From JAVZLQ01 sp049972525 (GTDB lineage: Archaea; Thermoproteota; Bathyarchaeia; Bathyarchaeales; Bathycorpusculaceae), in NCBI GenBank assembly GCA_049972525.1, contig JBMFKI010000004.1:1-64000 (forward strand): a stretch of 64,000 nucleotides of DNA, written 5' to 3'. Shown here piece after piece: positions 8,122 to 15,608 of this stretch (its first letter is position 1; each line of letters starts with the position of its first letter). The position numbers and the translations under genes were made by a program. A model generated the notes under the pieces. The model searched no databases. It had not been told where the DNA came from and was given only the letters and a program-made list of their open reading frames with translations.

Positions 8122-8493
8122 TTACAGCCTTATCGAATTAGAAGGTAAACGGTTATACATAACTTTACCCTTTTCCAGAGCCTCAAGAATGAATGCGCTC
8201 TTCCTCTGCTTCATTTCATAAAACTCTTCGAGAGTGTACCCAACTGGTTCTATAGGTATTCCAAAGTTGTTCATGTCCATCAGCGTCTTAATTCTGTCAA
8301 GAAAACCCTCTTCAAAATCAGCTACAACCAATACATCGACGTCGGAACCCTCGTTAACATTGTTTGTTGCAAAAGATCCGAAAAGAACAACCAAGTGAGG
8401 GTTAAGTTTTTCAACAACCTCCTGCACATAAGCCTCTATCTTCTGAAAAACTTCCTCACTTCTTTCAATATTAACTCTACATAGTTTAAGCAT
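8122..8493 (-). CDS. MNT-type nucleotidyltransferase (third pair)
   Basis: A 123-residue minimal nucleotidyltransferase with GSFATNNVNEGSDVDVLV: the GS, ten-residue spacing and DxD metal ligands are kept, although the usual ARG after GS is replaced by ATN. The ATG at 8493 overlaps the end of the upstream HEPN reading frame by 58 nt. It is the NTase half of a HEPN-NTase pair whose HEPN gene is frameshifted in this sequence. Confidence 0.7.
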   Translation of the reverse strand: MLKLCRVNIERSEEVFQKIEAYVQEVVEKLNPHLVVLFGSFATNNVNEGSDVDVLVVADFEEGFLDRIKTLMDMNNFGIPIEPVGYTLEEFYEMKQRKSAFILEALEKGKVMYNRLPSNSIRL

Positions 8494-8838
8494 TTTTCCG
8501 CCATCTCCCTCGTATAATACTTGTATGCTGGACCTTTAGGATAAAAGTTTGGATGCCTTGAACTTATATAATGCCTATCAAGCTCCTTACCATAGTTTAT
8601 TAGATCGCCAAAAATTCTCTTAAGCTTAGATGATTCTTCTAGAAGCTCTGTCACAGAATGCGTTATTATGGCTCTATACCCCCTTTGAATAGAGAAAGCC
8701 TTTAAGAGCCTTTTCAGCGGATTGCTGAGAGAAAAACGCACTTGCATAATAGTTCTGATCCTTTAAGCAGTCATGTGCTGTTTTCAAGTCAGCCCCAGCT
8801 TGTTCAAGCCATCTTAAACCTTCCTGCAGATTGTCCAT
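8436..8838 (-). pseudogene. HEPN-domain gene with a single-base frameshift
   Basis: Reading from ATG 8838 (ribosome-binding site GGGGTTGGGG), frame A gives the start of a HEPN protein: MDNLQEGLRWLEQAGADLKT and, further on, FFSQQSAEKALKGFLYSKG, then a stop. The other half, RAIITHSVTELLEESSK through SSRHPNFYP to KEVRKFFRR, continues in a second frame to 8436. The switch falls at a run of five C (8679-8683; five G on the coding strand). Removing one G joins the two halves into a normal HEPN protein of about 133 residues. It is a recent mutation, phase-variable tract or sequencing error. It precedes the NTase gene at 8493. Confidence 0.8.
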
Positions 8839-8908
8839 TGCCCCAACCCCAAGTTTTAAGCAGCACCCTCTTATTTAACAGATTTCCCTCTCAAGTTAAC
8901 TATTTACA

Positions 8909-9679
8909 TTAAACGCTCATCTTGTCAAGCTCCATCAAAAGATCGGCAAGCCTCTCTATTGCTAGGTTCCACGCGGCTTCGCCTTTTTCCTTTGAAGCTT
9001 TCGTTGGGTCGCCTATAACTCCATTTTCGCTCAGCTCTTTCGTCCTGAAACTCCATGAAACCTTTGGGCCCGATTCCTTCAGCCCTATCTTCATGTATTT
9101 AGATCTTGGAAGTCTCACAGTTGCTTTCGCGATTCTCTCTTTAACCACAAAATTTTCCCTGTTTGCAAGTGTTGTAGAAGTTTCAAATTCTCCAGCGTGC
9201 GCATCATATGGTGTTTCCACATGCTTATCAATGAAGTCAGGTATGAGGCTAACCGTGTCGATGGCTACAAACGCGTTAGTATCAGCCTTAACCCTTTGAG
9301 CTGCAGCCTCTAGAGCGTTGGTGTTTCCACCGTGCCCATTTTCGAAAAGGATTTTTCTAAAGCCGTGCTTCGTTAGAGATGAAGCCACCTCGTAGGTTAG
9401 CTGTTCAAGCGTATCTGAGGAAAGCGTCGCCGTTCCTGGAAAGTCCATGTGGTGCAGCGAAATCCCATAGTATATTGGCGGAGCCACAAGTGCACATTGC
9501 ACCTTTTCGGCAGCCTTCAACGAAAGCCAAAAAGCATCGTAGGCGTCCGTGTCTATTGGCAAATGCGGACCATGCTGCTCACAGCTTCCGACCGGTATAA
9601 CCACCACATTATGGACTTTCAGGAACTCTTTAACGTCAACCCATGTAAGCTCACCAAGGTAGTAGCTCCTCATCCTCAT
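8909..9679 (-). CDS. Creatininase-family amidohydrolase
   Basis: A 256-residue member of the creatininase/MftE/ArfB family. The metal-binding motifs are all present: IPVGSCEQHGPHLPIDTD near residue 32 (Glu, His, Asp), ENGHGGNTNAL near 113, and HAGEFETS (Glu) near 160. Characterised relatives hydrolyse creatinine, deformylate the FAPy intermediate of archaeal riboflavin/F420 synthesis, or process mycofactocin. The sequence does not tell which applies here. It follows the nitroreductase gene by 6 nt, so the two are probably co-transcribed. Confidence 0.8.
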   Translation of the reverse strand: MRMRSYYLGELTWVDVKEFLKVHNVVVIPVGSCEQHGPHLPIDTDAYDAFWLSLKAAEKVQCALVAPPIYYGISLHHMDFPGTATLSSDTLEQLTYEVASSLTKHGFRKILFENGHGGNTNALEAAAQRVKADTNAFVAIDTVSLIPDFIDKHVETPYDAHAGEFETSTTLANRENFVVKERIAKATVRLPRSKYMKIGLKESGPKVSWSFRTKELSENGVIGDPTKASKEKGEAAWNLAIERLADLLMELDKMSV

Positions 9680-9685
9680 TCATTT

Positions 9686-10210
9686 TCACCCAAAAACTTC
9701 ATAATGAACAAGCTGTTGCGGTGGCCTCCTTCTTGGCGGCTGCGGCGACTCATTCGGGTAGCCTACTGGGATTATTGCCACAGGTCTGATCCCCTGCGGA
9801 ATTTTCAGCACTTCACGTACTTGTTCTTCCTTGAAGGCTCCAACCCAACATGTGCCTAAACCAAACGCGTAGGCGGCTAAATGAATGTTCTGTATGGCTG
9901 CTGCAGTGTCCTGTATACAATACAATGTTTTGCCGCGTGAGCCGTAGCCCCTTGCTGAGCGTTCCTCATTTGCACATACAACTATAACAACTGGCGCTTC
10001 TGCAATGAAACTTTGACCGAGAGCGGCGTCAACAAGCTTTCGCTTAATTTCCACCTTACGCACGATTATGAACTCCCACGGCTGAATGTTTCCAGCGGAA
10101 GGAGCCCAACATGCGGCCTCAATAAGCCTATTGACCGTTTCCTCTGGTACATCTTCGCTTTTAAATGCTCTCACACTTCTTCTGCCCTTGATAGCTTCTA
10201 AAACATCCAT
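9686..10210 (-). CDS. Nitroreductase-family FMN oxidoreductase
   Basis: A 174-residue nitroreductase-fold protein. It starts with the family pattern MDVLEAIKGRRSVRAFKSED (FMN phosphate-binding RRSVR), followed by CWAPSAGNIQPWEF and a C-terminal GYPNESPQPPRR. These enzymes use FMN and NAD(P)H or reduced deazaflavin to reduce varied substrates; the real substrate is unknown. An AAGGTGAT ribosome-binding site precedes ATG 10210. It is the first gene of a two-gene unit with the creatininase-family gene. Confidence 0.85.
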   Translation of the reverse strand: MDVLEAIKGRRSVRAFKSEDVPEETVNRLIEAACWAPSAGNIQPWEFIIVRKVEIKRKLVDAALGQSFIAEAPVVIVVCANEERSARGYGSRGKTLYCIQDTAAAIQNIHLAAYAFGLGTCWVGAFKEEQVREVLKIPQGIRPVAIIPVGYPNESPQPPRRRPPQQLVHYEVFG

Positions 10211-10284
10211 ACTATCACCTTCACGCGTTACTTATACAACTTTAAATCGGAAAAGCCTTAAGTTTTGCCACGCCCAAGTCCTAT

Positions 10285-10350
10285 TTGGATGATGAAGCAG
10301 AGAGTCAACGGAGCCACGGCAGTGAAGCGACTCGACGGGCGAACTGACAC
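10285..10350 (+). ncRNA. Probable C/D box sRNA guiding rRNA 2'-O-methylation
   Basis: In a 206-nt gap, a GC-rich stretch carries box C ATGATGA (10289-10295), a degenerate D' CGGA (10309-10312), a degenerate C' GTGAAGC (10322-10328) and box D CTGA (10344-10347). The size is about 60 nt, as usual for archaeal C/D sRNAs. The guide before D (10334-10341, GACGGGCG) is complementary to the universal 16S segment CGCCCGUC; its fifth base from box D faces E. coli position C1402. The guide before D' (10299-10307) is complementary to UGACUCUCU, which I recall from the archaeal/eukaryotic 23S/25S segment near E. coli 1940-1950. rRNA targets are from memory. Confidence 0.7.
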
Positions 10351-10416
10351 ATTCTTCTAGGGAAAATTTATCAGTTAAGAAAGCGAATGAAAAAGGAAAC
10401 AACATGAAAAGGTTTC

Positions 10417-12105
10417 ATGGAAAGGAGTTTGGGCGGAAAGCGTTTGCCTGAAAAACTTGCAGAAGCTCTCTATAGGATTTCATCAAATAAGACTGTAAAA
10501 TATGGAATTTACGCAGCGGCCGTAGCGTTATTCTTCGCTCTAATACTTCTTCCACCAATACTTGGGATAATTATTAAGTGGAGTTCAATCCAGAACATTT
10601 TAGAAAATCCAGAACTCGTGACGCGGGCTCTTAGCGCTACTGAAAACTCGTTCATCATAGCGTTACTTGTTTCTCTCGTGGACGTCATCGCTGGTCTTCC
10701 AATGGCGTGGCTCATAACCCGTGGAAAATCAAAGTGGCTGAACGTGCTTGACACTTTATGCGACATCCCATTTATTGTGCCAACAGCAGCCCTTGGTTAT
10801 TCGCTTCTACTATTTTGGAGCGACCCTGGCGGAATCTCAGCGCTTTTCGGAAGTTCCCTAATCTCAAAGGGCTGGCTTCTCGTGATGCTTCTCCACTTCA
10901 CATTTTCCTACCCAGTTGCGGTCAGAGTAATCGTTGGAGCATTGCTTGACTATAAAATGGAATATGAGCAAGCATCAAGAACTTTAGGTGCACCGCCATT
11001 TATAGCAGCCAGAACAGTTACACTTTCAATCATTAAGCCCTCATTAATAGCAGCTTTCATACTCGCATTTTCAAGATCAATATCGGAAACAGGCGCAACA
11101 ATGATGGTTGCAGGAGCGTTCGAAAACGGGTCAATATTCATCCAAAACATGAAAACCGAATATTCAACAACAAACCCGCAACTTTATGAGGGAGCCGTAG
11201 TTCTAGCAAGCTTCATACTCATAGCGGTTTCATGCACCATATTTGCCGTAATTCGCGCCCTAGGACCTAAACTGAAGATGCCGATAAAAAGGGTTTGGCC
11301 ATCAATCGAAAGAAAGTTAAGTTATTCGCCAGCGGTGCATACAAGAAACACTGTGACATTAGCGATTTTTCTTGCAATAGTTCTTTTTCCATCCCTCTTC
11401 GTTGCACTTCCAGCAGTTCAAGCTGTTTTCACTGGTACATTGTGGAATGCCCTCTTGGGCAAGGGTCAACTTTGGAGCGTTTATTGGCAAAGCATCCTTC
11501 TCTCATACTTTGTTGCAGCTGTTGTGACTTTTCTAAATGTTCTTATGGGCCTGCCAGTAGCCATAATGATTGCAAGGAAAAAGTTTGGAACATTAACCTC
11601 AACGATCTTCGACGTGCTAGTTAATATTCCACTTGTTGTTCCATCAATAGCTTTAGGCGTTTCATTAAAGTTCTTTTGGAGGGATACCGTTCAGTTTATT
11701 CCAGAGATTTGGCTTCTAATCTTCGCACATTTGGCGATCACATACCCATACTTTGTAAGGTCCATGTCGGCGGCCGTTGAAAGAATAAGCCTAGACCTAG
11801 AAGATGCTGCGAAGACGCTTGGCGCAAAGCCACTAGCTGTTTTCAGAACGATAATTCTACCGTTAACAAAGTACTCCATAATTTCCGGAGCCGTTATGGT
11901 CTTCACAAGAAGCATCAGCGAAACTGGCGCTACGCTGGCTGTCACCCAGCTTAAAACCGCTCCTCTAGTCCTTGTGGACTGGGTTACCGGGAAAGTTGCC
12001 GTGACGCCTCTAGATATTGGTTTAGGCTGCGGTTTCCTAATATTAATCTCCTTCATAACCCTATTAGCCTTAAGACTTATAATTAGAGGTAAGGGGAGGT
12101 ACTAA
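10417..12105 (+). CDS. ABC transporter permease, two fused permease domains
   Basis: A 562-residue integral membrane protein made of two tandem binding-protein-dependent permease domains (about 60-285 and 310-555). Each has an EAA-type loop that contacts the ATPase: EQASRTLGA and EDAAKTLGA. This architecture is typical of Fe3+ (FbpB), thiamine (ThiP) and related importers. ATG 10417 is used. The ATPase gene follows after 1 nt. No substrate-binding protein is encoded next to it, so the substrate cannot be named; the DUF47/PhoU-like gene downstream is compatible with a phosphate-related compound, but this is weak. Confidence 0.85.
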   Translation: MERSLGGKRLPEKLAEALYRISSNKTVKYGIYAAAVALFFALILLPPILGIIIKWSSIQNILENPELVTRALSATENSFIIALLVSLVDVIAGLPMAWLITRGKSKWLNVLDTLCDIPFIVPTAALGYSLLLFWSDPGGISALFGSSLISKGWLLVMLLHFTFSYPVAVRVIVGALLDYKMEYEQASRTLGAPPFIAARTVTLSIIKPSLIAAFILAFSRSISETGATMMVAGAFENGSIFIQNMKTEYSTTNPQLYEGAVVLASFILIAVSCTIFAVIRALGPKLKMPIKRVWPSIERKLSYSPAVHTRNTVTLAIFLAIVLFPSLFVALPAVQAVFTGTLWNALLGKGQLWSVYWQSILLSYFVAAVVTFLNVLMGLPVAIMIARKKFGTLTSTIFDVLVNIPLVVPSIALGVSLKFFWRDTVQFIPEIWLLIFAHLAITYPYFVRSMSAAVERISLDLEDAAKTLGAKPLAVFRTIILPLTKYSIISGAVMVFTRSISETGATLAVTQLKTAPLVLVDWVTGKVAVTPLDIGLGCGFLILISFITLLALRLIIRGKGRY

Positions 12106-12106
12106 C

Positions 12107-13210
12107 ATGCCTGACGTACGCCTAGTCAACATCACAAAAAGGTTTGGGAAAATAGTCGCTGTTGACAATGTTAGCCTTCAAGTTTACGATGGAGAATACT
12201 TCTCGCTTTTAGGTCCAAGTGGATGTGGAAAAACCACACTTTTGAGACTTATTGCGGGGCTGATCAAGCCTGACGAAGGCGAAATCTACATTGGAGACAA
12301 ACTCGTCAACAACGTGCCGCCTGAAGATAGGGACATAGGCTTCGTCTTCCAAACGTTTGCCCTTTTCCCGCATATGACTGCCTGGGACAACGTAACTTAC
12401 GGTCCAAGAGTGAAGGGTTTTGACATGAGAAAAGCTGAAACAATTGGCCATGAAGTGCTTGAAATGGTTAGGCTGCATGAACGTTTAGATGCCTTTCCAA
12501 ACGAGTTAAGCGGCGGAATGATGCAGAGAGTAGCCGTTGCAAGGGCACTCGCAGCGGGCGCTAAATTACTACTTTTAGATGAGCCACTAGGACAATTAGA
12601 CGCCAAAGTTAGGAATGAACTGCGCTACGAAATAAGGAAAATGACGAAAGATTTAGAGTTAACAGCCATACACGTAACGCATGATCAAGCTGAGGCTATG
12701 GCAATTTCAGATAGAATAGCCGTTATGAAGAAGGGAAAAGTCTTGCAAGTTGGAACACCATCGGAGCTTTACTTAAACCCGCAGAGCATATTCGTCGCCC
12801 ACTTCATTGGAGAGTCAAATTTCATCGAAGGATACGTTTCAAGCATAAGTGGAAAAACAGCGGTTATAGAGCTCAGAGGCGGAATAAAGGTGCAGGCAGT
12901 TGACAAAGGTGTGAAAAAGGGTGAAAGGGCGCTTTTAGCAATAAGACCAGAAGTTTTCATTGTCAGGAAGGGAAAAAGCGAGGAAAGAAACACAATATCT
13001 GGCACAATAGAGAGAATAACATTTGAAGGAACAAATATAAGGTATGATGTTAGACTTGAAAACCAAGACGCCATAGTAATAGTTAAGCCCTCAATGACGG
13101 AAGAATGGTTTAGCATGGGAGAAAAAATAACAGTCAGCTTCCCACCAGAAAAAGCACACGTGTTCGTGTACCCAGAAGTCGGGTTAAAGGAGGAAATATC
13201 AGTTGAGTGA
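12107..13210 (+). CDS. ABC transporter ATP-binding protein (TOBE-containing)
   Basis: A 367-residue importer ATPase of the PotA/FbpC/ThiQ class. It has Walker A GPSGCGKTT (about residue 37), Q-loop VFQTFALFPHM, signature LSGGMMQRVAVARALA, Walker B LLLLDEPLG, and the switch His in IHVTHDQ. A C-terminal TOBE-type regulatory domain occupies about 240-355. It powers the two-domain permease encoded just upstream. Ribosome-binding site GGGGAGG is 8 nt before ATG 12107. Its 3' end overlaps the next gene by 8 nt. Confidence 0.9.
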   Translation: MPDVRLVNITKRFGKIVAVDNVSLQVYDGEYFSLLGPSGCGKTTLLRLIAGLIKPDEGEIYIGDKLVNNVPPEDRDIGFVFQTFALFPHMTAWDNVTYGPRVKGFDMRKAETIGHEVLEMVRLHERLDAFPNELSGGMMQRVAVARALAAGAKLLLLDEPLGQLDAKVRNELRYEIRKMTKDLELTAIHVTHDQAEAMAISDRIAVMKKGKVLQVGTPSELYLNPQSIFVAHFIGESNFIEGYVSSISGKTAVIELRGGIKVQAVDKGVKKGERALLAIRPEVFIVRKGKSEERNTISGTIERITFEGTNIRYDVRLENQDAIVIVKPSMTEEWFSMGEKITVSFPPEKAHVFVYPEVGLKEEISVE

Positions 13211-13862
13211 ACTAATAAAGTGGTTTGAAAAGAGAAGGGAAACAAAAGCCCTAGCGACTATACAGCGTCACCTAGCGCTAACAACAGGAATCGTTGAAGA
13301 CCTAGAAAAGGCAATAAAAGCAGCAGTTAAAGGAGACAACAAGGAAATGCAAATATGCATTGAAAGGGTGACAAGCAGTGAAAGAGAAGCAGATAAACTG
13401 CGAAGGAAAGTCATGGATGAAATATCAATTGGAGAGTTATCCCCAGCGGATAGAGCAGACTTGATGGATCTAGTAAAGAGGGTTGACATGGTTGCGGATT
13501 GGAGCAGAGAGTCAACACGAATTCTAGGCGCAATACCTATGGAGCAACTGCCAAACTCGGTTAAAGAAGGATTCATCGAGATGGTCAAAAGCGTTAAAGA
13601 GTGCGCCATTTCGCTTCAGAGATGCGTGAACAAGATTATGGTTAAACCCGAAGAGGCCCTTCAAGCAGCTGATGATGTTGAGCGGGAAGAGGAAAAAGTT
13701 GACGATTTACATGAAAAAGCAAGAGCACTGCTTGGAAAAGAAGATTTCCCAAAGGCCGGAATAGCAATTTTGGCAAGTCAACTCCTTGAAGCCATAGAGA
13801 TGATTGCAGACGCATGTGAAGATGCATGCGACCAAGTTAGGGTTATTATGGTTAGAAAGTGA
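13203..13862 (+). CDS. DUF47/PhoU-like protein
   Basis: A 219-residue all-helical protein of the DUF47 family (PhoU fold), with the recognisable GDNKEMQICIERVTSSEREA, LMDLVKRVDMVADWSRES and ADDVEREEEKVDDLHEKA segments that carry the acidic metal-binding helices. DUF47 proteins usually accompany phosphate (Pit) transporters and act as regulators. Here the TTG start at 13203 overlaps the ABC ATPase stop codon and is preceded by GGAGGAAATATCAG, so it is co-translated with the ABC system. Confidence 0.85.
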   Translation: MSELIKWFEKRRETKALATIQRHLALTTGIVEDLEKAIKAAVKGDNKEMQICIERVTSSEREADKLRRKVMDEISIGELSPADRADLMDLVKRVDMVADWSRESTRILGAIPMEQLPNSVKEGFIEMVKSVKECAISLQRCVNKIMVKPEEALQAADDVEREEEKVDDLHEKARALLGKEDFPKAGIAILASQLLEAIEMIADACEDACDQVRVIMVRK

Positions 13863-13877
13863 AAGAGGTGAAAAAGC

Positions 13878-14153
13878 ATGGCTGAGGTGAAAGTTGACAT
13901 ATCAGAACTGAAAAATGAAGGTGGAGACGTAATTAAGGAACTTGCAGAGTTTCTAAAGGAGAAGACAAAAGCGAATGTTGACACATTAACAGACTCCATA
14001 GCTGTAAAAGGAGACGCCATCTCAAAGAAACATTTACGAGTACTTCTAAAAAAGTTCCTACATAGGACAGAACTCAGAGACTACTACAGAGTCATCGGCG
14101 GCGAAGATTCCCTAATAATAAAGGAAAGGAAACTCGCAGAAGAGGAAGAATGA
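13878..14153 (+). CDS. rpl22e: eL22-like ribosomal protein
   Basis: A 91-residue acidic-tailed protein whose C-terminal half matches eukaryotic eL22: SKKHLRVLLKKFLHRTELRD, then YYRVIGG, a short gap and an acidic end (LAEEEE), against human [20 protein letters not shown] and WLRVV. The N-terminal VKVDISEL and EFLKEKTKAN segments align with the first strand and helix of eL22. The protein is shorter than the human one because it lacks the basic N-terminus. It is placed 15 nt after the DUF47 gene, with ribosome-binding site AGAGGTG. Alignment is from memory, so the assignment is good but not certain. Confidence 0.7.
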   Translation: MAEVKVDISELKNEGGDVIKELAEFLKEKTKANVDTLTDSIAVKGDAISKKHLRVLLKKFLHRTELRDYYRVIGGEDSLIIKERKLAEEEE

Positions 14154-14157
14154 AAGG

Positions 14158-14544
14158 CTATTTCTTTTTAGATGCTTCACGCTTTTTCTTCGAAAGCTCT
14201 TCTTGAACCTTTAAAACGTAGTTTCTTGCACTGCGAACATTCTCGTAGGCTTCTAAAAATTTGCCGCCTTTGACAAGCGTTTCGGCGTCTCTTAAAAATT
14301 CGTTTGCACCTATGAGCACTTGGCTGATTTCAGTCTTTTTTAAGTCTGGGTCAGCTTTTGCTTTTGGCACAGTGTCGTTTTGAAGCGTTATAGAGAACAG
14401 GAAAAGTGCATACTCCAGTTCAGCAACTACGTGCCAAACCTTCTTTGCAAATAAGTCTTCATCCTTGTTTAACGCGTTTATCGCATCTTCTAGATTATTT
14501 AAAGCCGTAGTGATTGCTGTCAATATTTTACTGTCGATACTCAT
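14158..14544 (-). CDS. Hypothetical helical protein with Lys-rich tail
   Basis: A 128-residue, almost entirely helical protein (ALNNLEDAINALNKDEDLFA, then VVAELEYALFLFSIT, then GANEFLRDAETLVKGGKFLE) that ends in a basic KKKREASKKK tail. It resembles small helical-bundle or TPR-like proteins, but I recognise no family. The ATG at 14544 is the natural start. It lies convergent to the eL22-like gene, with 4 nt between the stop codons. Confidence 0.6.
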   Translation of the reverse strand: MSIDSKILTAITTALNNLEDAINALNKDEDLFAKKVWHVVAELEYALFLFSITLQNDTVPKAKADPDLKKTEISQVLIGANEFLRDAETLVKGGKFLEAYENVRSARNYVLKVQEELSKKKREASKKK

Positions 14545-14586
14545 TGATTATCGACTCGCTTCTGCAAACATAGGCTAATTTAATTT

Positions 14587-15495
14587 TTATTCCTTTTGTC
14601 TGGCGATAAGCGCTACACCGAACAGAACTAAAAAGGCTCCAAGAATAGCTAAATAAGCTGGAATTTCTTTGAAGATGATCGCTCCTAGAAAGGTTGCACC
14701 TATGGGCTCAAGCAGCGCGATTGTTGCGGCTTCAAAAGATTTCAAACCTGAAAGTGAAGAGAAATACAATGTGTGGGCAACTGCCGTTGGAATTAACCCT
14801 AAACCAATAAGAAAAAGTGCAACAGTAGGTTCTGTAGGCAAAGAAGACGTGCCAATAAAGGGCAAGCCCAAAATTACCGCTAAAACTGCAGCGATTAGGT
14901 AGATGGGCACGATGGAGGAGAAAACGTCTATTCTGCTTCGAAGGCTTTTACCATAATTCAGATAGAAGGCTATAAGCAACGCGGCAAACATAGCCTCCAA
15001 ATCGCCTTTTAGGGTTGGAGAAACACCTGCTTGGAAACTTGTTTTCGGCGTTATTGTTTCAGAGTAAGCAATCAGGCAGACGCCTACAAACGAAATTGTT
15101 AGGCTTAGAACTGCAATGCGCGATGGCTTAAGCCTAAAAAGTAGAATTGAGATTATTGCGGAAAAGATCGGCGTCATATTAACGAGTACCGTTGCGTTCA
15201 GTATGGTGGTATCCTTCACCGCTAATGTGAAAAAAATGAAGTGTAAACAGAGGAAAATGCCAAGCGCAAAGATTTCTTTAAAACTCTTCCTCGTCAAGTT
15301 TAAATGAAATGGAACCCTAAAAATGGATGCTAGAACTATGAGCACTAGGCTGGCAATTGTTAGACGCCAAAAAGTTATGGAAAAAGCGTTTAGTTCTACA
15401 AGAAACCTTGTGAAAATGGAGGATGTCCCAAAAAGTATGCCAGCAGTCACGCCTTCCATAAAGGCTATATTTCTCGTTTTTGCACGCATCTTCAT
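14587..15495 (-). CDS. EamA/DMT-family transporter
   Basis: About 302 residues with ten predicted membrane helices in two EamA repeats. The N-terminal repeat begins FMEGVTAGILFGTSSIFTRF; the second ends with EPIGATFLGAIIFKEIPAYL, a typical EamA signature. Drug/metabolite superfamily members export amino acids, sugars or other metabolites; the substrate is unknown. I use ATG 15495 (GAGAAAAG ribosome-binding site) rather than the upstream TTG at 15555, because it gives the usual N-terminus and length. It is divergent from the FAH-family gene. Confidence 0.8.
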   Translation of the reverse strand: MKMRAKTRNIAFMEGVTAGILFGTSSIFTRFLVELNAFSITFWRLTIASLVLIVLASIFRVPFHLNLTRKSFKEIFALGIFLCLHFIFFTLAVKDTTILNATVLVNMTPIFSAIISILLFRLKPSRIAVLSLTISFVGVCLIAYSETITPKTSFQAGVSPTLKGDLEAMFAALLIAFYLNYGKSLRSRIDVFSSIVPIYLIAAVLAVILGLPFIGTSSLPTEPTVALFLIGLGLIPTAVAHTLYFSSLSGLKSFEAATIALLEPIGATFLGAIIFKEIPAYLAILGAFLVLFGVALIARQKE

Positions 15496-15608
15496 ACACT
15501 TTTCTCGCTTTTGCTTCTCGTAAATTGCATTTATACATTTTACTTCCCAAAACAATAATAGGGCGAGGTTTAAATTTCAACTATTTCACGGCTGAAGAGG
15601 ATTAAAAG

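Noticed and set aside
8436..8747. HEPN C-terminal half as an independent short gene starting at 8747
   Set aside because: The true N-terminal half, with a strong ribosome-binding site at 8838, is in the neighbouring frame. The in-frame stretch 8684-8747 codes for out-of-frame sequence.
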